A DNA stretch of 64,000 bases from Salipiger bermudensis (GTDB lineage Bacteria; Pseudomonadota; Alphaproteobacteria; Rhodobacterales; Rhodobacteraceae): contig NZ_JAHVIA010000008.1 of the NCBI RefSeq assembly GCF_019801965.1, positions 1 to 64,000 on the forward strand. Direction: 5' to 3'. Below are positions 52,646-61,473 of the stretch, in pieces. Made by a program: the position numbers and the translations under genes. Within the stretch, counting starts at the first letter, position 1. Each line of letters begins with the position of its first letter. The notes under the pieces were generated by a model. That model made no database searches, was not told where the DNA came from, and worked only from the letters and a program-made list of their open reading frames with translations.

Positions 52646-55561
52646 ATGGCAAAGAAGATGCTCATCGACGCCACCCACGCGGAGGAAACCCGCGTCGTGG
52701 TGGTGGACGGAAACAAGGTCGAGGAATTCGACTTTGAATCGGAGAACAAGCGGCAACTAGCCGGCAATATCTATCTCGCGAAGGTGACGCGTGTGGAGCC
52801 CTCGCTTCAGGCGGCCTTCGTGGATTACGGCGGCAACCGCCACGGGTTCCTCGCCTTCTCCGAGATCCACCCCGATTATTACCAGATCCCGGTCGCCGAC
52901 CGTCAGGCCCTGATGGAAGAGGAGGCGGCGCTCGCCGCCGAGGCCGAGGAAGAGGAAGACCAACCCAAGTCGAAGCGGTCGCGGTCGCGCCGCTCGCGCT
53001 CGCGCAGCTCCTCGCGGGCCGAGAAGACCCGTTCGGACGACAAGACCGCCACCGCGGATCCCTCCGAGATCAAGGGCATGGAAACCATCGATCTCGGCGA
53101 GGACGAGATCGGTGAGGAGACTGCCGACGCCGCGTCGGCGGATGCCGACGGCGACACCGTGGCCGCGGAAGCCGCGCCGTCCGTCGACACCGTGACCGAA
53201 GAGCCTGCGGACGCGGGCGATGAGGCCGTGGCGGGCACCGAGGCAGAGGCGGAGGTCGCTCCGGCGCCCGAGGCCGAGTTGACGGACGACGGTGCCGAGG
53301 ACGACGCCGAGGATGGCGACGATGACGATGACGATGACCGCGTCAGCGCCGAAGACAGCATCGAGTCGGTGGCCGACGACGACACCGAGGAAGAGATCCG
53401 TCCCAAGCGCAAGCCGCGGCCGCGCAAGTACAAGATCCAGGAAGTCATCAAGGTGCGCCAGATCATGCTGGTGCAGGTGGTCAAGGAAGAGCGCGGCAAC
53501 AAGGGCGCGGCGCTCACCACCTACCTGTCGCTGGCCGGCCGCTACTGCGTCCTGATGCCCAACACCGCCCGTGGTGGCGGCATCTCGCGCAAGATCACCA
53601 ACGCCGCCGACCGCTCCAAGCTCAAGCAGATCGCCACCGAGATCGATGTGCCCAAGGGCGCGGGCCTGATCATCCGGACCGCCGGTGCCAAGCGCACCAA
53701 GACCGAGATCAAGCGCGATTACGAATATCTCCAGCGCCTGTGGGAGCAGATCCGCGCCCTCACGCTGCAGAGCGTCGCGCCGGCGAAGATCTACGAGGAA
53801 GGCGACCTCATCAAGCGCTCGATCCGCGACCTCTACAATCGCGAGATCGACGAGGTTCATGTGGAAGGCGACCGCGGCTACCGCATCGCCAAAGACTTCA
53901 TGAAGATGATCATGCCGTCCCACGCCAAGAACGTGAAGCATTACGCCGACCCGATGCCGCTCTTCGCGCGCTACCAGGTCGAGAGCTACCTGAGCTCGAT
54001 GTTCAACCCGACCGTGCAGCTCAAGTCCGGCGGCTATATCGTCATCGGCGTGACCGAGGCGCTGGTCGCCATCGACGTCAACTCCGGCCGCGCCACCAAG
54101 GAAGGCTCGATCGAGGAGACCGCGCTCAAGACCAACCTCGAGGCCGCCGAGGAGGTGGCCCGCCAGCTGCGCCTGCGCGACCTGGCCGGTCTGATCGTGA
54201 TCGACTTCATCGACATGGAAGAGCGCAAGAACAACGCTGCCGTCGAGAAAAAGCTCAAGGACAAGCTCAAGACCGATCGCGCCCGCATCCAGGTTGGCCG
54301 GATCTCCGGCTTCGGCTTGCTCGAGATGTCGCGCCAGCGCCTGCGTCCGGGCATGATCGAGGCCACCACGCAGCCGTGCCCGGCCTGCCATGGCACCGGT
54401 CTGATCCGCTCCGACGACAACATGGCGCTCAACATCCTGCGCCAGATCGAGGAAGAGGGCACCCGTCGCCGCTCGCGCGAGGTTCTGGTCAAGGTGCCTG
54501 TGGGCATCGCCAACTACCTGATGAACCAGAAGCGTGAGCACGTGGCGATGATCGAGGCGCGCTACGGCATGGCCGTGCGCATCGAGGGCGACCTGCACCT
54601 CGTCTCGCCGGACTTCACCCTGGAGAAGTTCAAGACCGCCACCCGCAACGTCGCCGAAGTCGTGGCGCCGGTGGTCTCGGTCGACACCTCCCTGATGGAC
54701 CAGATCGACGAGGACGCCGCCGCCGAGGCGGAGGACGAGGACGAGATCGTCGAAGACACCGGCGCGACCGAGAGCGGCAGCGATGCCGGCTCGGACAGCA
54801 ACGGCGAGACCGGGGACAACGGGGACGACGAGGGCAAGCCCAAGAAGCGTCGCCGTCGTCGCCGCCGCTCGCGCTCGAAGAAGTCGAACGGTGAGGGCGA
54901 GAACGGCTCCGAGAGCGGCGATGACGACAACGGCGAGTTCCGCAAGGATGAGCCGTCCGACGCCGCGACGGAAGAGGCCGGCGAGGCGGTGAGCGAAGAG
55001 GCAGCGCCCGCTCCGGCAGAGGCCGAGGAGACCCCGGCCAAGCCCAAGCGGACCCGCACCCGTTCGCGGTCGCGCAAGCCCAAGGCCGACGCGGTGAGCG
55101 ACGCCGCCGAAGGCGAGGTCGCCGCAGCCGAGGCACCCGCTGAGGGCGCCACCGATGCGCGCGCGGAAGAGACCGCCGGCGCTGCCGTGGTCGAGGCCTC
55201 CGAGCCGGCACCGGCGGCCGAGGATGCGGCTGCTCCGGAGCCGCAGGCAGATGGCGCGGCGGTCATCGAAGCCCAGCCCGAGGCCGAGGTCGCGCAGGCT
55301 CCCGAGGCCGAAGCGCCCGCGCCGGTCGAGACCGAGGTCCAGCCCGAGCCGGTGGCCGAGGCGGCCCCCGAGGCAGAGCCGGAACAGGCCGAAGACGCTG
55401 CGCAAGCGGCGGAGGAGGCCCCCGCCGAGGCGGCTGAGGCGATCGCTCCGGTGGCACCCGAGGCAGAGCCGGCCCCGGAGCCCGAGACGGTTCCCGAGCC
55501 CGTCGAGGCCGAGGCGGATGACAAGCCCAAGCGTCGTGGCTGGTGGTCGATCGGGCGCTGA
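52646..55561 (+). CDS. rne: Ribonuclease E
   Basis: A 971-residue endonuclease, core of the RNA degradosome. The S1 domain begins near 35 (NIYLAKVTRVEPSLQAAFVD) but is split by an acidic and Arg/Ser-rich insertion from about 87 to 258, resuming at KYKIQEVIKVRQIMLVQVVK. The DNase I-like core carries the catalytic Asp residues in VAIDVNSGRATK near 477 and IVIDFIDMEERKN near 518, and the Zn-link CPACHGTG near 577. The last 280 residues are a disordered scaffold with Arg-rich RNA-binding patches (KKRRRRRRRSRSKK) and Ala/Glu/Pro-rich acidic stretches. A terminator follows 29 bases after the stop. Confidence 0.96.
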   Translation: MAKKMLIDATHAEETRVVVVDGNKVEEFDFESENKRQLAGNIYLAKVTRVEPSLQAAFVDYGGNRHGFLAFSEIHPDYYQIPVADRQALMEEEAALAAEAEEEEDQPKSKRSRSRRSRSRSSSRAEKTRSDDKTATADPSEIKGMETIDLGEDEIGEETADAASADADGDTVAAEAAPSVDTVTEEPADAGDEAVAGTEAEAEVAPAPEAELTDDGAEDDAEDGDDDDDDDRVSAEDSIESVADDDTEEEIRPKRKPRPRKYKIQEVIKVRQIMLVQVVKEERGNKGAALTTYLSLAGRYCVLMPNTARGGGISRKITNAADRSKLKQIATEIDVPKGAGLIIRTAGAKRTKTEIKRDYEYLQRLWEQIRALTLQSVAPAKIYEEGDLIKRSIRDLYNREIDEVHVEGDRGYRIAKDFMKMIMPSHAKNVKHYADPMPLFARYQVESYLSSMFNPTVQLKSGGYIVIGVTEALVAIDVNSGRATKEGSIEETALKTNLEAAEEVARQLRLRDLAGLIVIDFIDMEERKNNAAVEKKLKDKLKTDRARIQVGRISGFGLLEMSRQRLRPGMIEATTQPCPACHGTGLIRSDDNMALNILRQIEEEGTRRRSREVLVKVPVGIANYLMNQKREHVAMIEARYGMAVRIEGDLHLVSPDFTLEKFKTATRNVAEVVAPVVSVDTSLMDQIDEDAAAEAEDEDEIVEDTGATESGSDAGSDSNGETGDNGDDEGKPKKRRRRRRRSRSKKSNGEGENGSESGDDDNGEFRKDEPSDAATEEAGEAVSEEAAPAPAEAEETPAKPKRTRTRSRSRKPKADAVSDAAEGEVAAAEAPAEGATDARAEETAGAAVVEASEPAPAAEDAAAPEPQADGAAVIEAQPEAEVAQAPEAEAPAPVETEVQPEPVAEAAPEAEPEQAEDAAQAAEEAPAEAAEAIAPVAPEAEPAPEPETVPEPVEAEADDKPKRRGWWSIGR

Positions 55562-55589
55562 GCCCGAGCCGCAGCACGGATGACAGGAA

Positions 55590-55618
55590 CGGCCCCGGAG
55601 ATCCTCCGGGGCCGTTTC
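55590..55618 (+). terminator. Rho-independent terminator after rne
   Basis: A perfect 11-bp stem CGGCCCCGGAG/CTCCGGGGCCG with a 3-base ATC loop is followed by TTTC. Confidence 0.8.
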
Positions 55619-55711
55619 GCATTGCGGGGGCTGGGCCAGGTTTCAGCCCGCCTACGGGGATGTGACCCCACGCCACGTGACGCGGGCCGGGTTATCTTCT
55701 ATCGAAGGCAT

Positions 55712-56464
55712 ATGTTCGGAATCGACCTCATCGACGCCAGCCTTCTGCCGGCCATGTTCGTGGCGCTCGCCGCGGGGATCATCTCGTTCCTGTCGCCTTG
55801 CGTGCTGCCGATCGTGCCGCCCTATCTCGCCTTCATGTCCGGTGTCTCGATCGCCGAGATGGAGGCCGGCGGCCGCGCCCGCCTGCGCGCCTTCACCGCG
55901 GCGCTGTTCTTCGTGCTGGGGCTCAGCACGGTCTTCGTGCTGCTGGGCTTCACCGCCTCTTGGCTGGGAATGTTCTTCCTGCAGAACCAGATCCTGCTGG
56001 CGCGGATCTCGGGCGTGGTGGTGATCGTCTTCGGGCTGCATTTCCTGCATGTCTTCCGCATTCCCTTCCTCGACCGCGAGGCGCGGATCGAGACCGGCGA
56101 TGCCGGCGGCTCGGCCTTCGGCGCCTATATCCTCGGGCTCGCCTTCGCCTTCGGCTGGACGCCCTGCATCGGGCCGCAGCTCGGCGCGATCCTGTCGATG
56201 GCCGCCTCCGAGGCCTCGGTGGCGCGTGGCACCGCGCTGCTCGCGGTCTATGCCGCGGGGCTCGGCCTGCCGTTCCTGCTGGCGGCGGTGTTCCTGAGCC
56301 GCGCCATGGGGGTGATGAACCGTCTCAAGCGCCACATGGGGCTGATCGAGAAGGTCATGGGCGTGCTGCTCATCGCCGTGGGCCTCGCGCTGCTCACCGG
56401 CGCGTTCTCGGCCTTCTCGTTCTGGCTGCTCGAGACCTTCCCGGCGCTCGGCGAGCTCGGCTGA
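55712..56464 (+). CDS. CcdA-type thiol:disulfide membrane protein
   Basis: A 250-residue inner-membrane protein with six helices that moves reducing power from cytoplasmic thioredoxin to the periplasm, mostly for cytochrome c maturation. Both redox Cys are present: FLSPCVLPIVPPYLAF near 27-42 and FGWTPCIGPQLGAIL near 147-161. The periplasmic domains of DsbD are absent, so it is the short CcdA form. The ATG at 55712 is preceded by a weak GAAGG. It stands alone between the rne terminator and the hydrolase-like gene; the two cytochrome c genes at 27767-29128 are possible clients. Confidence 0.93.
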   Translation: MFGIDLIDASLLPAMFVALAAGIISFLSPCVLPIVPPYLAFMSGVSIAEMEAGGRARLRAFTAALFFVLGLSTVFVLLGFTASWLGMFFLQNQILLARISGVVVIVFGLHFLHVFRIPFLDREARIETGDAGGSAFGAYILGLAFAFGWTPCIGPQLGAILSMAASEASVARGTALLAVYAAGLGLPFLLAAVFLSRAMGVMNRLKRHMGLIEKVMGVLLIAVGLALLTGAFSAFSFWLLETFPALGELG

Positions 56465-56538
56465 GGCGGCCTAGATCCGGCCTTAGTCTTGCCCTCGCGG
56501 CCTGTTAGCGACAGGATCGCCAAAAGAGGGCAGGGATC

Positions 56539-57795
56539 ATGGGCAACGACCCACAGGCAGCAGGCGCGCCGCGGGCGGCGCAGGAGGTGGCGCGGCGCCG
56601 GGTGTTCTACATCCCGGGCTACGATCCGATCCATCCGCGTCGCTACCGCGAGCTCTACCGCAAGGAAGGCGCCGAGCAGGCGCGGATCTCGGGCTACGAG
56701 ATCGCGCTGAAGCCGGGCGTCGGCGGCGCCACCTACGGCTGGCAGGTCGCCGCCCTGATCGACGGCGCAGAGGTCGCCGCGCAGGTCGAGGTGTTGGTCT
56801 GGTCGGATATCGTGCGCGGCAGCATGTCGACCAGCATCCCCGCCACCTATCTCCAGCTTGTCCGCACGGCGTGGGAATACATCGCCACCGGCGCGCTGCG
56901 GCGGTTGATGCGGCTGCGCAAGGGGCCGGTGATCGCGGCCCTCTACCCGGTGGGCATGCTGCTGGGCCAGCTCGTGCTGGCGCTGCTGCTGATCTGGGCG
57001 CTGGTCTCGGCGGCGGGGCTCCTCCGCCCCTGGCTGGGCGTCCTCGCCGATATCGGCGGCGGCATCGCCGGGATCGCGGCGGCGGTCTGGCTGCTGCGCT
57101 GGTTCAAGGCCAGGGACGGCAAGCTCTTCGCCTATTACCTGATGCACGATTACGCCTATTCGGCGCAGCATCGCGGCGCCAACCCGCCCGAGCTCGAGGC
57201 CCGCATGGCGCAGTTCACCGACACCATCGCCGACGCTCTGCGCGAGGAGGTCGACGAGGTGCTGGTGGTCGGCCACAGCTCGGGCGCGCATCTCGCGGTC
57301 TCGATCGTCGCCGACCTGATCCGGCAGGGGCGCGTGCCGGCCCGAGGCCCGCGGCTGGCGTTTCTCAGCCTCGGGCAGGTGGTGCCTATGGTGTCCTTCC
57401 TGCGCGACGCCTGGCGGCTGCGCGCCGATCTCGCCTTCCTCTCGGCTCGCGACGAGCTCACCTGGGTCGACGTCACCGCCCCGGGCGACGGCTGCGCCTT
57501 CGCGCTCTGCGATCCGGTCTCGGTCTCGGGTGTGGCGCCGGAGGGCAAGCGCTGGCCGCTGGTGTTCTCGGCGCAGTTCACCCGGGCGCTGACCCCCGCG
57601 CGCTGGAAGACGCTGCGCTGGCGCTTCTTCCGGCTGCATTTCCAGTATCTCTGCGCCTTCGACGCGCCGCGCGATTACGATTACTTCCAGATCACCGCCG
57701 GCCCGCTCAGCCTCGCCACGCGCTACGCCGGGCGCCCACCCTCGGCCAGCCGCATCGACGTGCCGGTCTCGAAATTCACCTCGACCGCGCCATGA
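56539..57795 (+). CDS. Alpha/beta-hydrolase-like membrane protein
   Basis: A 418-residue protein I cannot assign to a named family. Residues 18-90 (RRVFYIPGYDPIHPRRYREL) resemble the start of an alpha/beta hydrolase with an oxyanion-type YIPGYD. Two hydrophobic helices lie near 130-185 (LLGQLVLALLLIWALVSAAG). VLVVGHSSGAHLAVSIVADL near 243-262 is a clear nucleophile elbow GHSSG, and a His in the last third would complete the triad. It starts at ATG 56539 after AGGGCAGGGATC. Its stop overlaps the P450 start by four bases, so the enzymes probably work on the same hydrophobic substrate, perhaps a lipid. Confidence 0.75.
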   Translation: MGNDPQAAGAPRAAQEVARRRVFYIPGYDPIHPRRYRELYRKEGAEQARISGYEIALKPGVGGATYGWQVAALIDGAEVAAQVEVLVWSDIVRGSMSTSIPATYLQLVRTAWEYIATGALRRLMRLRKGPVIAALYPVGMLLGQLVLALLLIWALVSAAGLLRPWLGVLADIGGGIAGIAAAVWLLRWFKARDGKLFAYYLMHDYAYSAQHRGANPPELEARMAQFTDTIADALREEVDEVLVVGHSSGAHLAVSIVADLIRQGRVPARGPRLAFLSLGQVVPMVSFLRDAWRLRADLAFLSARDELTWVDVTAPGDGCAFALCDPVSVSGVAPEGKRWPLVFSAQFTRALTPARWKTLRWRFFRLHFQYLCAFDAPRDYDYFQITAGPLSLATRYAGRPPSASRIDVPVSKFTSTAP

Positions 57796-59147
57796 CCCTG
57801 CCGCCCAAGCCCGCCTCCCGCCCCGACACGGTCTCGCTCCGGCGTTACCTCAAGCTGTTCCGGCAGGATCTGCTCTCGGCCCAGCCCGAGCGGCTCTACC
57901 GCGCCTGGATGGCCGAGTTCCGCACGCCGTTCTTCCGCTCCTACCTCGTCAACCAGCCCGACCTGGTGACCACCGTGCTGAAGGAGCGCCCGCTCGACTT
58001 CCCCAAGTCCGGGCGCATCTCAGAAGGGCTGCGGCCGCTGCTCGGGGAGTCGGTCTTCCTCACCAACGGCGCGCAGTGGCAGCGCCAGCGGCGCATCATC
58101 GACCCGGCCTTCGAGGGCGGGCGCCTGCGCGAGACCTATCCCGCCATGTGGGCGGCGAGCCAGGCGGCGCTGGCGCGGCTCTCGGAGCGCGCCGGCGAGA
58201 CGGTGGAGATTGAGGAGCAGACCAGCCACGCCGCCGCCGATATCATCTTCCGCACGCTGTTCTCGATCCCCATTGAGGACGCCCTCGCGGCGCAGGTCTT
58301 CCACGAATTCCGCGCCTATCAACGCACCCAGCCGATCCTCAACCTCGCCGCCTTCCTGCCGCTGCCGCGCTGGATGCCGCGCTTCTTCCGGGCCGACACC
58401 AGGCAGGCTGCGAGGCGCATCCGCGCGCTGATCACCGCGCTCTGCGAGCGCCGCCGCGCCGAGATCGAGGCCGGCACCGCGCCCGATGATCTGGCCACCA
58501 AGATCATGACCACCGCCGATCTCGAGACCGGCGAGACCTTCTCGACCGGGGAAATGGTCGACCAGGTGGCGATCTTCTTCCTCGCCGGCCACGAGACCTC
58601 GGCCTCGGCGCTGGCCTGGGCGCTCTATCTCGTGGCGACGCATCCCGAGTGGCAGGAGCGGCTGGCCGAGGAGGCGCAGCTGCTGGGAGACGCGCCCGCG
58701 TTTTCCGACATCGCCAGGCTCAGGCTCTCGCGCGACGTGTTTCGCGAGACGCTGCGGCTCTACCCGCCGGTGCCGATGATGGTGCGCGAGACGCGCTGTC
58801 CCGAGCGCTTCCGCGACCGCGACGTGCCGAAGGGCGCGCAGATCGTGCTGAGCCCGTGGCACCAGCATCGCCACGCGCGGCTCTGGGACAATCCCGACGG
58901 GTTCGACCCAAGCCGCTGGGGCACCGAGAACGGGCGCAGCTGCGCCCGCGAGGCCTATATGCCGTTCTCCGCCGGGCCGCGGGTCTGCACCGGGGCGGGG
59001 TTTGCCATGGTGGAAGGCGTGCTGATGCTGTCGCTCGTCCTGCGCGACCTGAAGCTCACCGCGCTGCCCGGCAAGGTGCCAGAGCCGGTGGCCTTCCTGA
59101 CCGTGCGTGCCCGCGATGGCATCCATCTGCAGGTTGAGCGCCGTTAG
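57792..59147 (+). CDS. Cytochrome P450
   Basis: A 451-residue soluble-type heme monooxygenase. The I-helix oxygen motif LAGHETSASA is near 267-276, the ExxR pair reads ETLR near 318, and the heme loop FSAGPRVCTGAGFA has the Cys ligand near 399. No N-terminal membrane anchor is present. The sequence style (RETLRLYPPVP, WHQHRH) resembles class CYP4/CYP102-like bacterial P450s that hydroxylate fatty acids or terpenoids, but the substrate is not known. It is translationally coupled to the hydrolase-like gene upstream. No ferredoxin or reductase gene is adjacent, so it must use a general redox partner. Confidence 0.93.
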   Translation: MTLPPKPASRPDTVSLRRYLKLFRQDLLSAQPERLYRAWMAEFRTPFFRSYLVNQPDLVTTVLKERPLDFPKSGRISEGLRPLLGESVFLTNGAQWQRQRRIIDPAFEGGRLRETYPAMWAASQAALARLSERAGETVEIEEQTSHAAADIIFRTLFSIPIEDALAAQVFHEFRAYQRTQPILNLAAFLPLPRWMPRFFRADTRQAARRIRALITALCERRRAEIEAGTAPDDLATKIMTTADLETGETFSTGEMVDQVAIFFLAGHETSASALAWALYLVATHPEWQERLAEEAQLLGDAPAFSDIARLRLSRDVFRETLRLYPPVPMMVRETRCPERFRDRDVPKGAQIVLSPWHQHRHARLWDNPDGFDPSRWGTENGRSCAREAYMPFSAGPRVCTGAGFAMVEGVLMLSLVLRDLKLTALPGKVPEPVAFLTVRARDGIHLQVERR

Positions 59148-59180
59148 CGGAAGACGTTAACGACGGACGTTAGCGTTAAA
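59142..59180 (+). repeat. 13-bp direct repeats upstream of the aldolase gene
   Basis: CGTTA occurs at 59142, 59155, 59168 and 59174. The first three begin a 13-base repeat: CGTTAGCGGAAGA, CGTTAACGACGGA, CGTTAGCGTTAAA. The array includes the perfect palindrome CGTTAACG and the near-palindrome TTAGCGTTAA. It overlaps the P450 stop codon and ends 85 bases before the aldolase start, so it is a candidate operator. Confidence 0.6.
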
Positions 59181-59264
59181 CCTCCGTCTTTCGCCTACCC
59201 AACGCAAATCCCTTGGGATATGCCTTTGGCAACAAGGATTTTTCAGCATGGGAGAGGGTTCCTC

Positions 59265-60158
59265 ATGAGCGTTTTCGAAGAGCAGAAGACAAAGATGTCG
59301 ACCGGCCAGGGCTTTATCGCGGCGCTGGACCAGTCGGGCGGGTCCACCCCCAAGGCGCTGCTGCAATACGGTGTCGAAGAGAGCGAATATGACGGCGAAG
59401 CCGAGATGTTCGGCGAGATCCACAAGATGCGCACCCGCATCATCACCGCCCCCGATTTCACCGACGGCAAGGTGCTCGGCGCGATCCTCTTCGAGCGCAC
59501 CATGCGCGGCGAGATCGACGGCATCCCGACCGCCCAGTACCTGTGGGAAAAGCGCGGCGTGGTGCCGTTCCTGAAGATCGACAAGGGCCTCGCCGACAAG
59601 GAAAACGGCGTCCAGCTGATGAAGCCGATGCCGGGCATCGAGGATCTGCTCAAGGAAGCCAAGGAGAGCTTCGGAATCTTCGGCACCAAGGAGCGCTCGG
59701 TGATCCACGAGGCCAATGCCGAGGGCATCGCGGCGGTCGTCGACCAACAGTTCGAGCTTGGCAAGACCGTGGTCGCCGCCGGTCTGGTGCCGATCATCGA
59801 GCCCGAGGTCGACATCAACTCGCCGACCAAGGCCGAGGCCGAGGAAATCCTGAAGTCCGAGATCGCCAAGCATCTCGACGCGCTGCCGGAAGGCGATGAC
59901 GTCATGCTGAAGCTGACCATCCCGACCGTCGACGGCCTCTATGACTCCCTCGCCGATCATCCGCGCGTGGTGCGCGTCGTGGCGCTCTCGGGCGGCTACT
60001 CGACAGATGTCGCCTGCGAGAAGCTGGCCAAGCAGCCGAAGATGATCGCCTCCTTCAGCCGCGCGCTGGCCGAGGGCCTGTCGAAGAAGCAGTCGGATGA
60101 CGCCTTCAACGCGCTGCTCGGCAGCAATATCGACAAGATCTACCAGGCTTCGCTCTGA
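59265..60158 (+). CDS. Class I fructose-bisphosphate aldolase
   Basis: A 297-residue aldolase that forms a Schiff base rather than using metal, acting in glycolysis and gluconeogenesis. GFIAALDQSGGSTPKAL near 16-32 is the typical N-terminal block, GVVPFLKIDKGLAD near 98-111 contains active-site Lys, and VMLKLTIPTVDGLY near 212-225 holds the probable Schiff-base Lys. Length fits the short bacterial class I form. GAGAGGG precedes the ATG at 59265. The repeat array upstream may bind a carbon-metabolism regulator. A strong terminator follows. Confidence 0.93.
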   Translation: MSVFEEQKTKMSTGQGFIAALDQSGGSTPKALLQYGVEESEYDGEAEMFGEIHKMRTRIITAPDFTDGKVLGAILFERTMRGEIDGIPTAQYLWEKRGVVPFLKIDKGLADKENGVQLMKPMPGIEDLLKEAKESFGIFGTKERSVIHEANAEGIAAVVDQQFELGKTVVAAGLVPIIEPEVDINSPTKAEAEEILKSEIAKHLDALPEGDDVMLKLTIPTVDGLYDSLADHPRVVRVVALSGGYSTDVACEKLAKQPKMIASFSRALAEGLSKKQSDDAFNALLGSNIDKIYQASL

Positions 60159-60198
60159 GCGACACCCGGGGCTCTTCGGAGCCGTTGCAAGATCCCGA

Positions 60199-60226
60199 CG
60201 CGCCGGACCCGCTCCGGCGCGTTTTT
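60199..60226 (+). terminator. Rho-independent terminator after the aldolase gene
   Basis: A 9-bp stem CGCGCCGGA/TCCGGCGCG with a CCCGC loop is followed by five T. Confidence 0.92.
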
Positions 60227-60432
60227 CATGCGCGGAGGGCCGCGCGCGCATCGGCGGGCTGGCGCTCTGCCAAACCGTGCCGCGCTGCGGCGGCGGAGGG
60301 CCGCGCGCGGCGCTGGCCGGTTCCGGCAGCGCTCTGCGCGTTTCGGGCCTTAGCAGGGTGAGGTCTGTCGCAGCCGGGAAGATGCGGCAAGGCTGAGGTC
60401 AATGCAAACCGCCCCAGTCCGGAGATCCGACC

Positions 60433-60666
60433 ATGCCCCGCCTGACCTTGCCCGTGCTCGTCCTCGCCAGTGCCGCGCCCGCGTTCGCCGCGGAGGTGGC
60501 GGACGTCAACAGCGACGGGGTTCTGACGCTCGACGAGGTGCAGGCGGTCTGGCCCGATATCTCGATCGACACGTTCCTCTATCTCGACCGTGACGGAGAC
60601 GGATTGCTGGGTACCGAAGAGATCGTGGTGGCGCGCGAAAACGGCCTTCTGGCCGAGATGCGCTGA
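60433..60666 (+). CDS. Small exported EF-hand protein
   Basis: A 77-residue protein with a signal peptide (1 to about 19, ending AFAA), leaving a mature protein of under 60 residues that is little more than two calcium-binding EF-hand loops: DVNSDGVLTLDE near 24-35 and DRDGDGLLGTEE near 51-62. All the acidic and Gly positions of the loops are intact, so it probably binds calcium in the periplasm. GGAG precedes the ATG at 60433. The partner is unknown. It stands alone between the aldolase terminator and a convergent YitT gene. Confidence 0.85.
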   Translation: MPRLTLPVLVLASAAPAFAAEVADVNSDGVLTLDEVQAVWPDISIDTFLYLDRDGDGLLGTEEIVVARENGLLAEMR

Positions 60667-60723
60667 CCGCGCGGCCGCTCCCGTCTCCCCGCGGGGGCGG
60701 CCTATTGCCCGGATCGTAAGGCG

Positions 60724-61344
60724 TCAGGAGCGCGCGATGTAGCGGTCGCGGCGGTGGTTCACGGTGATCAGGATGTTGAGCACCACGGCGCCCAGCAGCG
60801 ACCAGAGCACGCGCTCCCAGTCGAACAGGAACAGCGCCAGCAGGAACACCCCGAGGTCGAAGCCGAGCTGAACGTGCCCGGCCTTGATGCCCTTGGTGTC
60901 CTGCGCCCAGAGCGCCACGATGCCGACGCCGCCAAGCGTGGCACCATGCCGGAACAGCATCAGCAGGCCGACGCCCGCCAGCATCCCCGAGAGCGTCGCC
61001 CCGAGCGCCGGGTGCAGGTGGTTGATGGTGAGCACCAGGGGCAGGCTTTCCGCGATCGTCGACATCAGCGCCACCGACAGGAAGCTCTTGATGGTGAATC
61101 GCCAGCCCAGCTGCTTGATCGCCAGAAGGTAGAACGGGAGGTTCAGCAGGAAGAAGATCGCGCCGAAGGGCAGGCCACTGGGATAGGAGAGCACCAGCGA
61201 CAGGCCGGCGATCTGGCCGGTGAACAGCTCGGAGGCGCGCAGGAACTGGATCGACAGCGCCACCAGCGTGGTGCCGACGAGGATGGCCTGCAGGTCTTCC
61301 CAGAGGGTGTGACGGTCGGGCGGGGGCGATTGAAGCAACAGCAT
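60724..61344 (-). CDS. YitT-family membrane protein
   Basis: A 206-residue inner-membrane protein with five or six helices of the YitT/DUF161 family. Typical blocks are LFTGQIAGLSLVLSYPSGLP near 41-60, FGAIFFLLNLPFYLLA and GATLGGVGIVALWAQD near 135-150. The soluble C-terminal domain found in Bacillus YitT is absent, giving the short form common in proteobacteria. Function is unknown; transport has been suggested for the family. It may start at ATG 61344. The neighbouring gene on the same strand is 129 bases upstream. Confidence 0.85.
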   Translation of the reverse strand: MLLLQSPPPDRHTLWEDLQAILVGTTLVALSIQFLRASELFTGQIAGLSLVLSYPSGLPFGAIFFLLNLPFYLLAIKQLGWRFTIKSFLSVALMSTIAESLPLVLTINHLHPALGATLSGMLAGVGLLMLFRHGATLGGVGIVALWAQDTKGIKAGHVQLGFDLGVFLLALFLFDWERVLWSLLGAVVLNILITVNHRRDRYIARS

Positions 61345-61473
61345 GGGTTTGCCATGCCGCGCCGCTCGCGCGCGGTCAAGATGGGCCGTGGCGCGACGTG
61401 GTGTCCGGCGGTGCAGGCGCGCGTTTGATGGGCGGACTGTGCCGCGCGCGTCGGCAGGCGTGGCCGGAGAGGC

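Noticed and set aside
60234-60311. Repeated GAGGGCCGCGCGCG words after the aldolase terminator
   Set aside because: Two short GC-rich copies 61 bases apart are easily produced by composition alone.
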